A stretch of 64,000 nt of DNA from Vibrio gangliei (GTDB lineage Bacteria > Pseudomonadota > Gammaproteobacteria > Enterobacterales > Vibrionaceae), in the NCBI RefSeq assembly GCF_026001925.1, contig NZ_AP021869.1:124001-188000 (forward strand). The letters run 5' to 3'. Below, one piece after another: positions 37,383 through 46,131 of this stretch; position 1 is the stretch's first letter; every line of letters starts with the position of its first letter. Both the position numbers and the translations under genes were made by a program. A model generated the notes under the pieces. The model had not been told where the DNA came from. It did no database searches and worked only from the letters and a program-made list of their open reading frames with translations.

Positions 37383-37871
37383 ATGTCTATCGTATTGCTA
37401 GCCATAGTTGGAGCCATCATTATTGTTGCTTTAGCAAGTTATGCTGGTTTTTTACTGATCAAAGTAAAAAAGCAAAAGCATCTGATTGAAATTCAACAGC
37501 AACGTGCAATCGAAAAACGTAACGCTAATATTTTTGAAAACGTCCATACTTTATGCATGGCAGGCATTCACGAACAGTGTGATTTATCGGAAATCGTCAT
37601 TCGTGTGTACTGCATCATGGATTATGTGCAGGGTGAAGACCGAATTGATTTTAGTGCGGATTACCCTGCTATCTATGAGCTGTATGAGGTGGTCAAAGAT
37701 ATGGCGCGTGGCGATGAAAGGCAGAAGTTAGACAAACAAGTACGCATGAAACAGACGTTAGAGCGTCAAAAAGCGGAAGCACGTCTAACGGAGACTATCA
37801 TTGCAGAACTGACTGAACTCAAACAACGTATTGCACCGCTGAATAACCAAATTCCGATAAAAATGATGTAG
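37383..37871 (+). CDS. DUF2489 domain protein
   Basis: 162 residues. One N-terminal membrane helix (about 4-27), then a helical cytosolic part with a likely coiled coil near 105-150 (KLDKQVRMKQTLERQKAEAR). It matches DUF2489, a family of unknown function found between yihI and hemN in vibrios and relatives. AAGGAG sits six bases before the ATG, a strong start. It is on the same strand as its neighbours, with a 54-base gap to yihI. Confidence 0.82.
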   Translation: MSIVLLAIVGAIIIVALASYAGFLLIKVKKQKHLIEIQQQRAIEKRNANIFENVHTLCMAGIHEQCDLSEIVIRVYCIMDYVQGEDRIDFSADYPAIYELYEVVKDMARGDERQKLDKQVRMKQTLERQKAEARLTETIIAELTELKQRIAPLNNQIPIKMM

Positions 37872-37978
37872 AACAAATCTGGTTCAGTTCTAGCCTTTGT
37901 GGGTATATCAATTTTGCTAAAGAGCCAGTATTGATACCTCACCTGAATGTCGTAGTAAAAAGTGAAGTGGAAATGAAG

Positions 37979-39352
37979 ATGTCAAAACAACAAATCGTGT
38001 GGGATCAAGCTATGCTGGAGAAATACAACTACTCTGGCCCGCGTTATACCTCGTATCCTACGGCGGTTGAGTTTCATGAGGCATTTACCATTTCTGATTT
38101 AGACATGGCGTGTGCCAATTACCCTGAGCGTCCACTGTCTTTATATGTTCACATCCCGTTTTGTCACAAGCTGTGTTACTACTGTGGCTGCAACAAGGTC
38201 ATCACTCGTCATCAGCATAAAGCCGATGATTATCTGCAAGTCTTGATTCAAGAAATCCGTGAACGTGCTCCGCTTATTCAGCAGCGAACCGTCACTCAAT
38301 TGCATTTTGGTGGTGGCACACCCACCTTCCTAACTAAAATTCAAATGACGCGCATTATGACTGCATTACGCGCTGAGTTTAGCTTTAGTGACGATGCCGA
38401 AATCAGCATTGAAGTGGATCCGCGTGAAATCGAATTGGACATGTTAGATCACTTGCGCGGTGAAGGCTTTAACCGCCTCAGTATTGGCGTGCAAGACTTT
38501 GATAAAGAAGTGCAACAGCTAGTGAACCGTGAGCAAGATGAGGACTTCATTGTCGCTATGGTTGAACGTGCACGTGAGCTAGGTTTCCGCTCGACGAATC
38601 TTGATTTAATTTATGGGCTACCAAAGCAAACCCTCGCCACTTTCTCTCATACACTAGAAAAAGTGCTGGCGATGAAACCCGGTCGCCTTTCTATTTTTAA
38701 CTACGCTCACATGCCGCAATTGTTTGCCGCCCAAGCGAAGTTAAAAGAAGAGCACATGCCAAGTGCAGAGCAAAAAATGGCGATCTTGCAATATACTATC
38801 CAGACCTTAACCGATGCAGGTTATCAGTTTATCGGTATGGACCACTTTGCCTTGCCGGATGACGAATTGGCCGTGGCTCAGCGCGAAGGCGTGCTGCATC
38901 GTAACTTTCAGGGCTATACCACGCAAGGCGATTGCGATTTGATTGGTTTTGGCGTGTCTGCGATTTCGATGGTCGGAAACAGCTATGCGCAAAATCAGAA
39001 AGAATTAAAGAAATACTACGCGCAAGTAGACGAGCAGCGCCATGCTCTGTGGCGTGGTGTGGTGTTAAACCAAGATGATTTGATCCGTCGTGAAGTGATT
39101 AAGCAGCTGATTTGTAACTTTACTCTCGATAAAGAATGGGTTGAAAAGGCCTTTGATTTACAATTCGATGAGTATTTTTCTGAAGATTTAGCGTTGTTGC
39201 AAACCTTCATTGATGACGAGCTGGTGGAAGTGACGGATTCGCATATCCGCGTTACCCTGCGTGGTCGTTTATTAATTCGTAATATTTGTATGTGCTTTGA
39301 TACTTATTTGCGTAACCGAGCGCGTCAACAGCAATTCTCTAGGGTGATTTGA
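37979..39352 (+). CDS. hemN: oxygen-independent coproporphyrinogen III oxidase HemN
   Basis: 457 residues from the ATG at 37979 (MSKQQIVWDQAMLEKYNYSGPRY); an ATG two codons earlier is possible. The radical-SAM cluster motif is CHKLCYYCGC near 62-71, followed by the GGGTP SAM-binding stretch (FGGGTPTFL) near 112. The N-terminal trip-wire region YNYSGPRYTSYPT is intact. It converts coproporphyrinogen III to protoporphyrinogen IX for haem without oxygen. The C-terminal HemN domain is complete. A strong terminator follows. Confidence 0.95.
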   Translation: MSKQQIVWDQAMLEKYNYSGPRYTSYPTAVEFHEAFTISDLDMACANYPERPLSLYVHIPFCHKLCYYCGCNKVITRHQHKADDYLQVLIQEIRERAPLIQQRTVTQLHFGGGTPTFLTKIQMTRIMTALRAEFSFSDDAEISIEVDPREIELDMLDHLRGEGFNRLSIGVQDFDKEVQQLVNREQDEDFIVAMVERARELGFRSTNLDLIYGLPKQTLATFSHTLEKVLAMKPGRLSIFNYAHMPQLFAAQAKLKEEHMPSAEQKMAILQYTIQTLTDAGYQFIGMDHFALPDDELAVAQREGVLHRNFQGYTTQGDCDLIGFGVSAISMVGNSYAQNQKELKKYYAQVDEQRHALWRGVVLNQDDLIRREVIKQLICNFTLDKEWVEKAFDLQFDEYFSEDLALLQTFIDDELVEVTDSHIRVTLRGRLLIRNICMCFDTYLRNRARQQQFSRVI

Positions 39353-39398
39353 TCGTTAAATAACAAATATTATATTTTTGAGAGCGATTTAGAGATAA

Positions 39399-39440
39399 AA
39401 ATGCCGCGGATCAAATGTATTGAACCGCGGCATTTTTTTA
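39399..39440 (+). terminator. hemN intrinsic terminator
   Basis: ATGCCGCGG (39401-39409) pairs with CCGCGGCAT (39425-39433), with inner TCAA/TTGA pairs, then seven T. A-runs on the left make it usable in both directions. Confidence 0.88.
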
Positions 39441-39447
39441 TTTGTTG

Positions 39448-39647
39448 TTAGGGTCTGTTGACCTTTCGTGGTTAAATTTTGTTCGAGATAAAATGCTTTT
39501 AGCCGAACCCTTCGGGCAGCGTTTGTTGGTCATTTGTGCTGCGTTATCGGCTCCTCGTGTAGGCTAGCTACACCACGGAGCCTCTGCCTTGTTCAAATAC
39601 CCAACAATTCACTGCAAAAACAATCACGAAAGGTCAACAGACCCTAA
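39448..39647. mobile_element. MITE-like element with 23-bp terminal inverted repeats
   Basis: A 200-base element with no coding capacity. Its two ends (39448-39470 and 39625-39647) are perfect inverted repeats of 23 bases beginning TTAGGGTCTGTTGACC. It lies between hemN and the GGDEF/EAL gene. The inner part has short inverted stretches (TCGTGTAGGCTAGCTACAC). TA is found at both tips and may be the target site. Perfect long ends without a transposase describe a MITE that would need an enzyme from elsewhere. No matching full-length element lies in the window. Confidence 0.75.
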
Positions 39648-39664
39648 GGTCTATCGTCGCCGTT

Positions 39665-42223
39665 TTATACATCTAATGGAAACTGCGTGGCCCATTCTTG
39701 AATTGGTGTTGGGCGGCCATAGTAGAATCCTTGAACTTGTTCACAGCCGAGTTGAGCTAGGATTTGCGCTTGTTCCGCTGTTTCTATCCCTTCGGCAACC
39801 ACGGTGACATTTTTCATATCTTTCATGAGAGAAAGAATGGCCGCAGCAATCGAGTTTTCATAGTTTTCTTGTGTTAAAGGACTAATGAAAGCACGGTCTA
39901 TTTTTAAGCAATCAAATGGAATGGTTTGTAAGTACGCCAATGAAGAATAACCGGTACCGAAATCGTCGACGGCAATGCCGACCCCGAGTGCTCGTATGTC
40001 ATTAATGTTCTTCAGTACCGTTTCATCATCGATTAGATTACTTTCTACTACTTCTAACGTTAGGTTGTGTGGCGTTATTTGGGTTTTCTCTAAGATGTGT
40101 TTTAAATCGTAGATAAATTGTTCTGACGCTAACTGGGCAACCGCAATGTTGACGTGCAGATGAAAGTCTTTCGGCCAGCGTCCGGTGTCGATTTCATTTT
40201 GCGTATCTTGGCAGGCTTTCATTAAAATTTGCTGGCCAATTTGCAAAATCAAGCCACTTTCTTCTGCCACCGGAATGAACTGGAATGGTGGAATAAGGCC
40301 ACGAGTAGGTGACAGCCAACGAGCTAAGGCTTCAGCACCGACAATTTTATTGGTTTTCAAATCAATCAAGGGTTGATAGAAAGGTTCAAATTCGTGGTGT
40401 TTTAACGCCTCAGTGATTTGCACAATCGTCTTAGTGCGCTGGAGCGAGGCTTCTTCAAGCTCAACCGAATAAGTCGCATCTTTCAGTTGCAACTTCTTGG
40501 CATGACTGAGTGCAATGCTCGCTTGGCGCAGCCATTGCTCAACTTGAGGTGTATCGACGGCTTGGCTGACCCCAATGGAAGGCGCTAATAAGATGTTTTC
40601 CATATCGACTGGAATGGCGGTGGCAAAGGCTTTTAGGATGACACTGACAAAAGAGGCTTTGGAACCTTCTTCCATGAATGGGATCACAATGGCAAATTCA
40701 CTACCGCCAATACGTGCATGGTAGCTGGTATCTGGTGAGATATGTTTAATACGCTGCGCAATCGCCGTCAGTAGTTGATCACCTTTTAAGTAACCTAGAC
40801 TGTCGTTGACATCACGGAAGTTATCAAAACCAATGACGAACACGAAACCGTCCAGTTTTTTGATGTTTTGGACCGCTTCGATGAGCCCTTCACGGCTGTA
40901 GAGCTGTGTTAATGAGTCATACGCGAGCTGTTTATGCAAGTCGGTAAACGCATTTTGTAAGTCACTCGCCATATCATTGAAAGACTTCACCAGGCTGTAG
41001 GTTTCAAACGTTTGACCAGACACTGGCAGTGGTGTCGTCCATTCGCGTTTCGCCAGTTTCTGCGCTGCTTTGGCTGTTTGTGTGATAGGCGATGTCACAC
41101 GAGTTAAGAAGATAAAACCAGCTAGACACAAAATGAGCGTACTGGCTACGATCATAGTGTTCATCATGTCTTGTTGATTGGATAGCTTGCTTAATACTTC
41201 TGATTCTGGAATCGAGATGGCGATATGCCAGTCTAGCCCGTAGTCGTCGCGGAAGGAGGTCACATAAGCGAATTGTTTTTTCTTATTCAGCACATAGCTG
41301 AATACGGTGTCATCAACTTGGTCTAGATTCACGTAGGCTTGAGCCGTTGCTTTGATGGACGGGTCTTTACTATTAAAAATAGAACGACGACCACCACTGA
41401 TAGAAAGTGGGCTATTGGCTTCTGTTTTCGGCGCGTTGTCGGAAAAAACGTTGTTTATATTTTCTGATTGGGCAATTAAGCGTTGCTCTGAGTCAAAGAT
41501 GAATATCGAGCGACTATGCTTGCTCTTTTGTTCAGTTAAGAATTTATTGAAGGTGGAAATACGAATATCCGCCGCAATTACGCCGTAGAGCTCATTGTTG
41601 TTTAACACTGGAGTCAGTGCAGAAAGGGTGATGTCTTGTTTCTCGTCGTTATTGATATAAGGTTCGGACCACATTTGCTTACGAGCGTTGACGACAGGGG
41701 CAAACCAAGGTCTTGGGTGCATATCATAATTTTCAACACGGTAAATTGGGGTCGAGTGAGTGGTTGTGCCGGAGAAGACCACTAAATCGTCTTGCGTGGT
41801 TTCATCTTTTAACAATAGAGATAACGACTGATTAGCTTCACGACGGAACCCATAGTAATAACCACTTTTGTTCAGCCCGATATTAAGCATATCTAATTGA
41901 GGGACTTGGTCTTTGATATGGTTATAAGTATCAAAAATAAATTGAATACGGCTCTCAGAGGTGCTGTTTTCTGCCAAAAATTGGTGTTTAACGGATTGGC
42001 TAAGAGCTGAGCTGATGATGAAAGTAGGGTAAAGGTAATCGGCCAGGTTCGCTTTGATGGTTTGCGACATGGTCGTTAATTCTTTACGGCTGATCTCATT
42101 TAAGGTGTTTTCATAGCTGATCGATTGAATAACGTATATCACGCCACTCATGAGCAATAGAATGAGTGTCAAAGGTAGAATAATGGCGGTACGTAATGTT
42201 AATCGAGGTGCTTTCATCTGCAT
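39665..42223 (-). CDS. membrane GGDEF/EAL protein with dCache sensor, probable c-di-GMP phosphodiesterase
   Basis: 852 residues. A membrane helix near 12-32, a periplasmic dCache-type sensor (about 35-350, with RPWFAPVVNARKQMWSEPY), a second helix near 355-377, a HAMP domain, then a GGDEF domain whose signature is degenerate (GGSEF near 505), and an EAL domain (about 600-850) with EAL near 630 and DDFGTGYSSLAYLQ. The EAL residues for metal and catalysis look intact, so the protein probably degrades cyclic di-GMP, with the GGDEF part perhaps sensing GTP. It stands alone, next to the MITE-like element. The start lacks an obvious ribosome-binding site; the ATG two codons on is equally possible. 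Confidence 0.88.
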   Translation of the reverse strand: MQMKAPRLTLRTAIILPLTLILLLMSGVIYVIQSISYENTLNEISRKELTTMSQTIKANLADYLYPTFIISSALSQSVKHQFLAENSTSESRIQFIFDTYNHIKDQVPQLDMLNIGLNKSGYYYGFRREANQSLSLLLKDETTQDDLVVFSGTTTHSTPIYRVENYDMHPRPWFAPVVNARKQMWSEPYINNDEKQDITLSALTPVLNNNELYGVIAADIRISTFNKFLTEQKSKHSRSIFIFDSEQRLIAQSENINNVFSDNAPKTEANSPLSISGGRRSIFNSKDPSIKATAQAYVNLDQVDDTVFSYVLNKKKQFAYVTSFRDDYGLDWHIAISIPESEVLSKLSNQQDMMNTMIVASTLILCLAGFIFLTRVTSPITQTAKAAQKLAKREWTTPLPVSGQTFETYSLVKSFNDMASDLQNAFTDLHKQLAYDSLTQLYSREGLIEAVQNIKKLDGFVFVIGFDNFRDVNDSLGYLKGDQLLTAIAQRIKHISPDTSYHARIGGSEFAIVIPFMEEGSKASFVSVILKAFATAIPVDMENILLAPSIGVSQAVDTPQVEQWLRQASIALSHAKKLQLKDATYSVELEEASLQRTKTIVQITEALKHHEFEPFYQPLIDLKTNKIVGAEALARWLSPTRGLIPPFQFIPVAEESGLILQIGQQILMKACQDTQNEIDTGRWPKDFHLHVNIAVAQLASEQFIYDLKHILEKTQITPHNLTLEVVESNLIDDETVLKNINDIRALGVGIAVDDFGTGYSSLAYLQTIPFDCLKIDRAFISPLTQENYENSIAAAILSLMKDMKNVTVVAEGIETAEQAQILAQLGCEQVQGFYYGRPTPIQEWATQFPLDV

Positions 42224-42425
42224 CTATATATTGAAAAGTTGAATGGTTAATTATAGTGGAAAAAATTTTAGGCAAGAATAGTTAACAAGATAAAAAAGTC
42301 TTAAAAATGAGACTTTAATTGATGTTATTTATCTTATTGATTTTAAATTTAATTAATCTTTTTTGGTTTACTTGTTGTAAATGAAATGTGATGTATTTAT
42401 ATGAAATGGTCATGATTGAAAAATG

Positions 42426-42464
42426 AAAAAAAATTCACCGCATTAAATTATAAATGCGGTGAAT
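42426..42464 (-). terminator. ntrC intrinsic terminator
   Basis: ATTCACCGCATT pairs with AATGCGGTGAAT, loop of eight; on the minus strand TTTTTTTCATTTT follows. A 12-bp perfect stem. Confidence 0.9.
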
Positions 42465-42500
42465 GTAATAATGATTTCTCACAGAGTAAGCCGATAAAGA

Positions 42501-43913
42501 TTACTCAATATTGAGCTCTTTCAATTTTCGTGTCAGGGTATTTCTTCCCCAGCCTAATAATTTAGCGGCATCTTGTTTATGCCCATTGGTATGGGTGAGT
42601 GCGGTTTGCAATAGAATGCGTTCAAATTCCGGTTGGGCAATATTCAGCAGTTCTGATTCACCAGCTGCAAGCGCCGATTGTGCCCAGGATTCTAAGCGTT
42701 GTTGCCATGAACCCGCTCCACCCTCTTGGCTGTTAGCTCGTTTTTCATGAATCAATTCAGCAGGAAGATCGTTAGGTAACACTTCGCTACCACTGGCCAT
42801 GACGGTCAGCCAGCGGCAGATATTTTCTAATTGGCGTACGTTGCCCGGCCAAGGTAGGCGGTTAAGGGTTTCGACTGTGCTTTTATGTAGCGTTTTGACA
42901 TCAACGCCAAGCTCATCAGCCGCGCGGGCAAGAAAGTGCGTGGCCAATTTTTCGATATCCTGACGACGTTCTCGCAGAGCGGGAATGTGTACTCGAATGA
43001 CATTCAAACGGTGGAATAAGTCTTCACGGAAATCGCCTTTTTCTACCAAACGTTCTAAGTTTTGATGAGTGGCCGCAATGATACGTACATCCACACTGAC
43101 TGGAGCGTGGCCACCAACTCGATAGAACTGCCCGTCAGCCAAAACACGCAATAGACGAGTTTGAATATCCAGTGGCATATCACCAATTTCATCTAAGAAT
43201 AACGTACCGCCATTGGCTTGCTCAAATCGGCCTTGGCGAACACTATTGGCGCCAGTAAATGCGCCTTTTTCGTGACCGAATAATTCCGATTCAATCAAAT
43301 CTTTTGGAATTGCTGCCATGTTTAAAGCAATAAACGGGTTTTTAGAACGAGGGCTATGGCGATGCAGTGCGTGAGCGACCAATTCTTTACCCGTACCCGA
43401 CTCACCATTAATTAATACTGAAATGGATGAACGTGATAAACGACCAATCGCACGAAACACTTCCTGCATCGCTGGGGCTTCACCTAGGATCTCCGGCGTG
43501 ACGGTTTTGAGGACATCTTCACTGGTGCTGGTGTGTTTTTGTTCGTGGCTATGGGTAATTGCCCTTTCGACCAAGGTCAGGGTTTCATCAATATCGAATG
43601 GCTTTGGCAGATATTCAAAAGCCCCCGTCTGATACGCATTGACGGCTGCGTCCAGATCCGAATGAGCGGTCATGATGATCACAGGTAAATCTGGGTGGCT
43701 GGCTTGAACTTGTTTTAATAACGCTAATCCATCCATGCCTGACATGCGAATATCTGAAATTAAGACATCCGGTGTTTCTCGCTCAAGTGCTAATAGTACA
43801 CTTTCGGCGTCGGCGAAGGTTTCGCAGTGTATATTGGCTGAAGATAATGTTTTTTCTAAAACCCAACGGATTGAGCTATCGTCATCGACGACCCATACAA
43901 ATCCTTTACTCAT
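42501..43913 (-). CDS. glnG: nitrogen regulation protein NtrC (NR-I)
   Basis: 470 residues from the ATG at 43913 ([23 protein letters not shown]); GGA lies about eight bases before it. The receiver domain has its aspartate near 54 ([14 protein letters not shown]). The AAA+ domain has [14 protein letters not shown] near 170, the sigma-54 contact loop GAFTGA near 218 and the R finger region. The C-terminal Fis-type helix-turn-helix reads [22 protein letters not shown]. Phosphorylated NtrC activates sigma-54 promoters in nitrogen shortage, among them glnA here. It follows ntrB with 61 bases between. Confidence 0.96.
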   Translation of the reverse strand: MSKGFVWVVDDDSSIRWVLEKTLSSANIHCETFADAESVLLALERETPDVLISDIRMSGMDGLALLKQVQASHPDLPVIIMTAHSDLDAAVNAYQTGAFEYLPKPFDIDETLTLVERAITHSHEQKHTSTSEDVLKTVTPEILGEAPAMQEVFRAIGRLSRSSISVLINGESGTGKELVAHALHRHSPRSKNPFIALNMAAIPKDLIESELFGHEKGAFTGANSVRQGRFEQANGGTLFLDEIGDMPLDIQTRLLRVLADGQFYRVGGHAPVSVDVRIIAATHQNLERLVEKGDFREDLFHRLNVIRVHIPALRERRQDIEKLATHFLARAADELGVDVKTLHKSTVETLNRLPWPGNVRQLENICRWLTVMASGSEVLPNDLPAELIHEKRANSQEGGAGSWQQRLESWAQSALAAGESELLNIAQPEFERILLQTALTHTNGHKQDAAKLLGWGRNTLTRKLKELNIE

Positions 43914-43974
43914 ATCCAAATTCCTTGCGCAAGTGTAAATAGGTTAAACAATATGAGGCATACTCCATACGTCA

Positions 43975-45063
43975 TTAGACGGTTTGAATTGGTAGATAAA
44001 TGGTGAAAACTGTATGCCCTGGCCAACTTTCAACGTCAATTTTGCCGTTGTGTTGGTCGATAATATTTTGTGAGATAGAAAGGCCTAAGCCCGTACCGCC
44101 TTCACGGCCGCTGACCATAGGATAAAAAAGTGTATCTTGCAGTTCTGCTGGTATGCCCGGGCCGTTATCCATGATTTCAATGCGTGCCACTAATTTGTGC
44201 CTTTGGCCGTGAATGTTGGCTTGGTAAACGGTGCGGGTCTTGATGGTGATGGTGCCATTAGGTTGGGGGGCTAACACTTGAGCGGCATTACTGGTGATAT
44301 TTAAAAAGGCTTGCTCGACTTGATCGGCATCCATCACTATGTGCGGCATACTGGGATCGTAATCGCGTTCGATAATCACTTGATTTCCAAATTCAAGTTC
44401 CACCAATTGACGCGCTTTTTCTAGCACTTCATGTAAGTTGACCGGTGATTTTTTGCCTGGCTTTTGTGGTCCAAGTAGTCGGTCAACTAAGGCTCGCAGA
44501 CGGTCTGCTTGCTCAATAATGATTTGGGTATATTCATTCAGGCTTGGGTCGGGCAACATTCGACCCAGTAATTGCGCTGCACCGCGCAGCCCACCGAGTG
44601 GGTTTTTGATTTCGTGTGCCAAGCCGCGAACTAATAATTTGGCCGCTTGTTGTTGAGCGTGTTGATTGAGCTCTTGGCTTAAGCGTCGTTGATAGTCAAT
44701 TTTACGTACTTCGACCAGCAGCATTAATTGAGTTTTGTTGTCTGATTTGACTGAAAGTGGACTGGCTGTGACTTCTAGCAACATAGGCTTGCCATTGATA
44801 ACAAAAGTCACGTCACTGTCGGTGATACTTTGCCCGCTTTGTAGTGGTTGAGTAAATAGCGCCAAATCCATTGAAGCGTGTTGGATCAGTTGTGCCAGTG
44901 GAATATGAATCAGACGTTTCGCGCTTTGTGAGAATAATTGTTCTGCTGCTGGGTTGGCATAATGAATGGTTAACTTTTCATCCAATAATAAGGTCGCGGT
45001 CACCATATTTCCGAGTATGGTGGTCGAGAGTTCATTAGTGTTAAAGCTACTGTGGGTCATCAT
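43975..45063 (-). CDS. glnL: nitrogen regulation sensor kinase NtrB (NR-II)
   Basis: 362 residues from the ATG at 45063 (MMTHSSFNTN). The earlier in-frame codon is TTG and the first ATG is preferred. An N-terminal PAS domain (about 15-115), HisKA with its histidine in RGLAHEIKNPLGGLRGAAQLL near 142, and HATPase with NITSNAAQVL, DNGPGIPAELQD and GTGLGLSI. No membrane segment: it is cytosolic and takes its signal from the PII protein. An NtrC-like site lies 20-34 bases upstream of its start. It forms an operon with ntrC. Confidence 0.95.
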   Translation of the reverse strand: MMTHSSFNTNELSTTILGNMVTATLLLDEKLTIHYANPAAEQLFSQSAKRLIHIPLAQLIQHASMDLALFTQPLQSGQSITDSDVTFVINGKPMLLEVTASPLSVKSDNKTQLMLLVEVRKIDYQRRLSQELNQHAQQQAAKLLVRGLAHEIKNPLGGLRGAAQLLGRMLPDPSLNEYTQIIIEQADRLRALVDRLLGPQKPGKKSPVNLHEVLEKARQLVELEFGNQVIIERDYDPSMPHIVMDADQVEQAFLNITSNAAQVLAPQPNGTITIKTRTVYQANIHGQRHKLVARIEIMDNGPGIPAELQDTLFYPMVSGREGGTGLGLSISQNIIDQHNGKIDVESWPGHTVFTIYLPIQTV

Positions 45064-45082
45064 GCTCAAAATCCATTTTTAC

Positions 45083-45097
45083 GCACTAAAATGGTGC
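45083..45097. promoter_or_regulatory. NtrC-type operator upstream of ntrB
   Basis: GCACTAAAATGGTGC matches 12 of 15 bases of the strong glnA site GCACCAAATTGGTGC. It sits at the place where NR-I binds and represses the minor glnL promoter of Escherichia coli. Confidence 0.65.
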
Positions 45098-45233
45098 ACC
45101 TGAAAGCATCAGTATGGGGCATGATAAAAATCAACACAAACAGAAAGTGTTTTTTTGTTTGTAGATAAAAGACTTATCGTGGCCTTTGCTCAATGGGGCA
45201 CAGATTCAGTTCCACAATGAGGCAGTGATGCAA

Positions 45234-45899
45234 CTATTTCACTGTTGTTCTATGCAGGTGCACAGTGATTGTTTTAGATGATGCAATAACCTTGCCGCTT
45301 TCGACAACATTGACTGAAAAAGTGTGCGTACCTCGGTCAATATTTTGCAATTCCCAAATGGCCGGAGTTTGTGGTGCACCATAAGGTTGCGTATCCATCA
45401 TTAGTTGCAGTGCTTCGCTAATTCCGAGCTTACGGCTGAGTTCTCCCTGCACCGTGATATAGCCACGGCTGCTACGAATGGTTTGATCGTCCTGTAAATT
45501 GGCTAGCGTTACCGTGATGGTTTCTTCTTGCTGCTCTGCTTTGGTGCTGGTCTCCTTGTCTGTTGCTTCTGTTGCTTCTGTTGCTTCTGTTGCTTCTGTT
45601 ACTTCTGTTGCTGTCTGCGGCGCTAACGTACTCTCGGCAGAGCTCGTTGCGGCGGCAACAGATTCGTCGATTTGCTGACTATTACCGTATTGTGGCTTTG
45701 GTGCAGGCGCTTTGATATCGGGCAGCGATACGGTTTCTTTATTACTCGCTTGAGAGGGCGGAGGGCTATCACTAAAGTGGGTAACGCCTTTACTGTCGGT
45801 CCACTTATAAACTTGTGCCGCCTGAGCCGTTTGCCCAATACCTAAGGTAACCAGCATTGTAGAGAGATGAAACAATATAGAGAGATGAAACAATTTCAT
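45234..45899 (-). CDS. DUF4124 domain periplasmic protein with repeat tract
   Basis: 221 residues with a signal peptide (1 to about 28). The DUF4124 domain follows at once (AQVYKWTDSKGVTHFSDSPP), a small domain of unknown role. A Pro/Ala/Ser/Thr-rich linker contains four or five TEA tripeptides encoded by a 9-base tandem repeat (45561-45608). The C-terminal part resembles a beta-sandwich (about 125-220). Within the signal peptide, 18 bases are duplicated, giving LFHLSI/LFHLST. Vibrios typically keep such a gene between glnA and ntrB. Function is unknown. Confidence 0.83.
   Translation of the reverse strand: MKLFHLSILFHLSTMLVTLGIGQTAQAAQVYKWTDSKGVTHFSDSPPPSQASNKETVSLPDIKAPAPKPQYGNSQQIDESVAAATSSAESTLAPQTATEVTEATEATEATEATDKETSTKAEQQEETITVTLANLQDDQTIRSSRGYITVQGELSRKLGISEALQLMMDTQPYGAPQTPAIWELQNIDRGTHTFSVNVVESGKVIASSKTITVHLHRTTVK
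45561..45608. repeat. 9-base coding tandem repeat
   Basis: About five copies of GTTGCTTCT, the last one altered by GCT to ACT change. On the coding strand they encode repeating Thr-Glu-Ala units. The length is a multiple of three, so changes in copy number would keep the frame. Confidence 0.85.
45859..45895. repeat. 18-base tandem duplication in a signal peptide
   Basis: (A/G)TAGAGAGATGAAACAAT occurs twice back to back. It duplicates six residues in the signal peptide of the DUF4124 protein, without a frame shift. Confidence 0.85.
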
Positions 45900-46047
45900 G
45901 ATGAATACCGTTTTTCAGTTTTATATTAATTCACACAATGACGGCGACTTTCCATTGCGTTTGAGCTGTTCTTCTTCCTAGAGATGCTCGAAAGAGAAGA
46001 AGGTTAGAGTTAGCTTAATTGATAGTCAAAAAGCGACAATAAAAAAA

Positions 46048-46070
46048 AGGCTCACCTGAGAGGCGAGCCT
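46048..46070 (-). terminator. glnA terminator
   Basis: AGGCTCACCT pairs with AGGCGAGCCT with one mismatch, loop GAG; on the minus strand eight T follow. It would separate glnA from the downstream DUF4124-ntrB-ntrC genes partly. Confidence 0.82.
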
Positions 46071-46131
46071 AAAATTTTCTTATTGTTTACACTGTTACAG
46101 AAAAAATCTGAACAGAGTCACCAGCTTGAAA

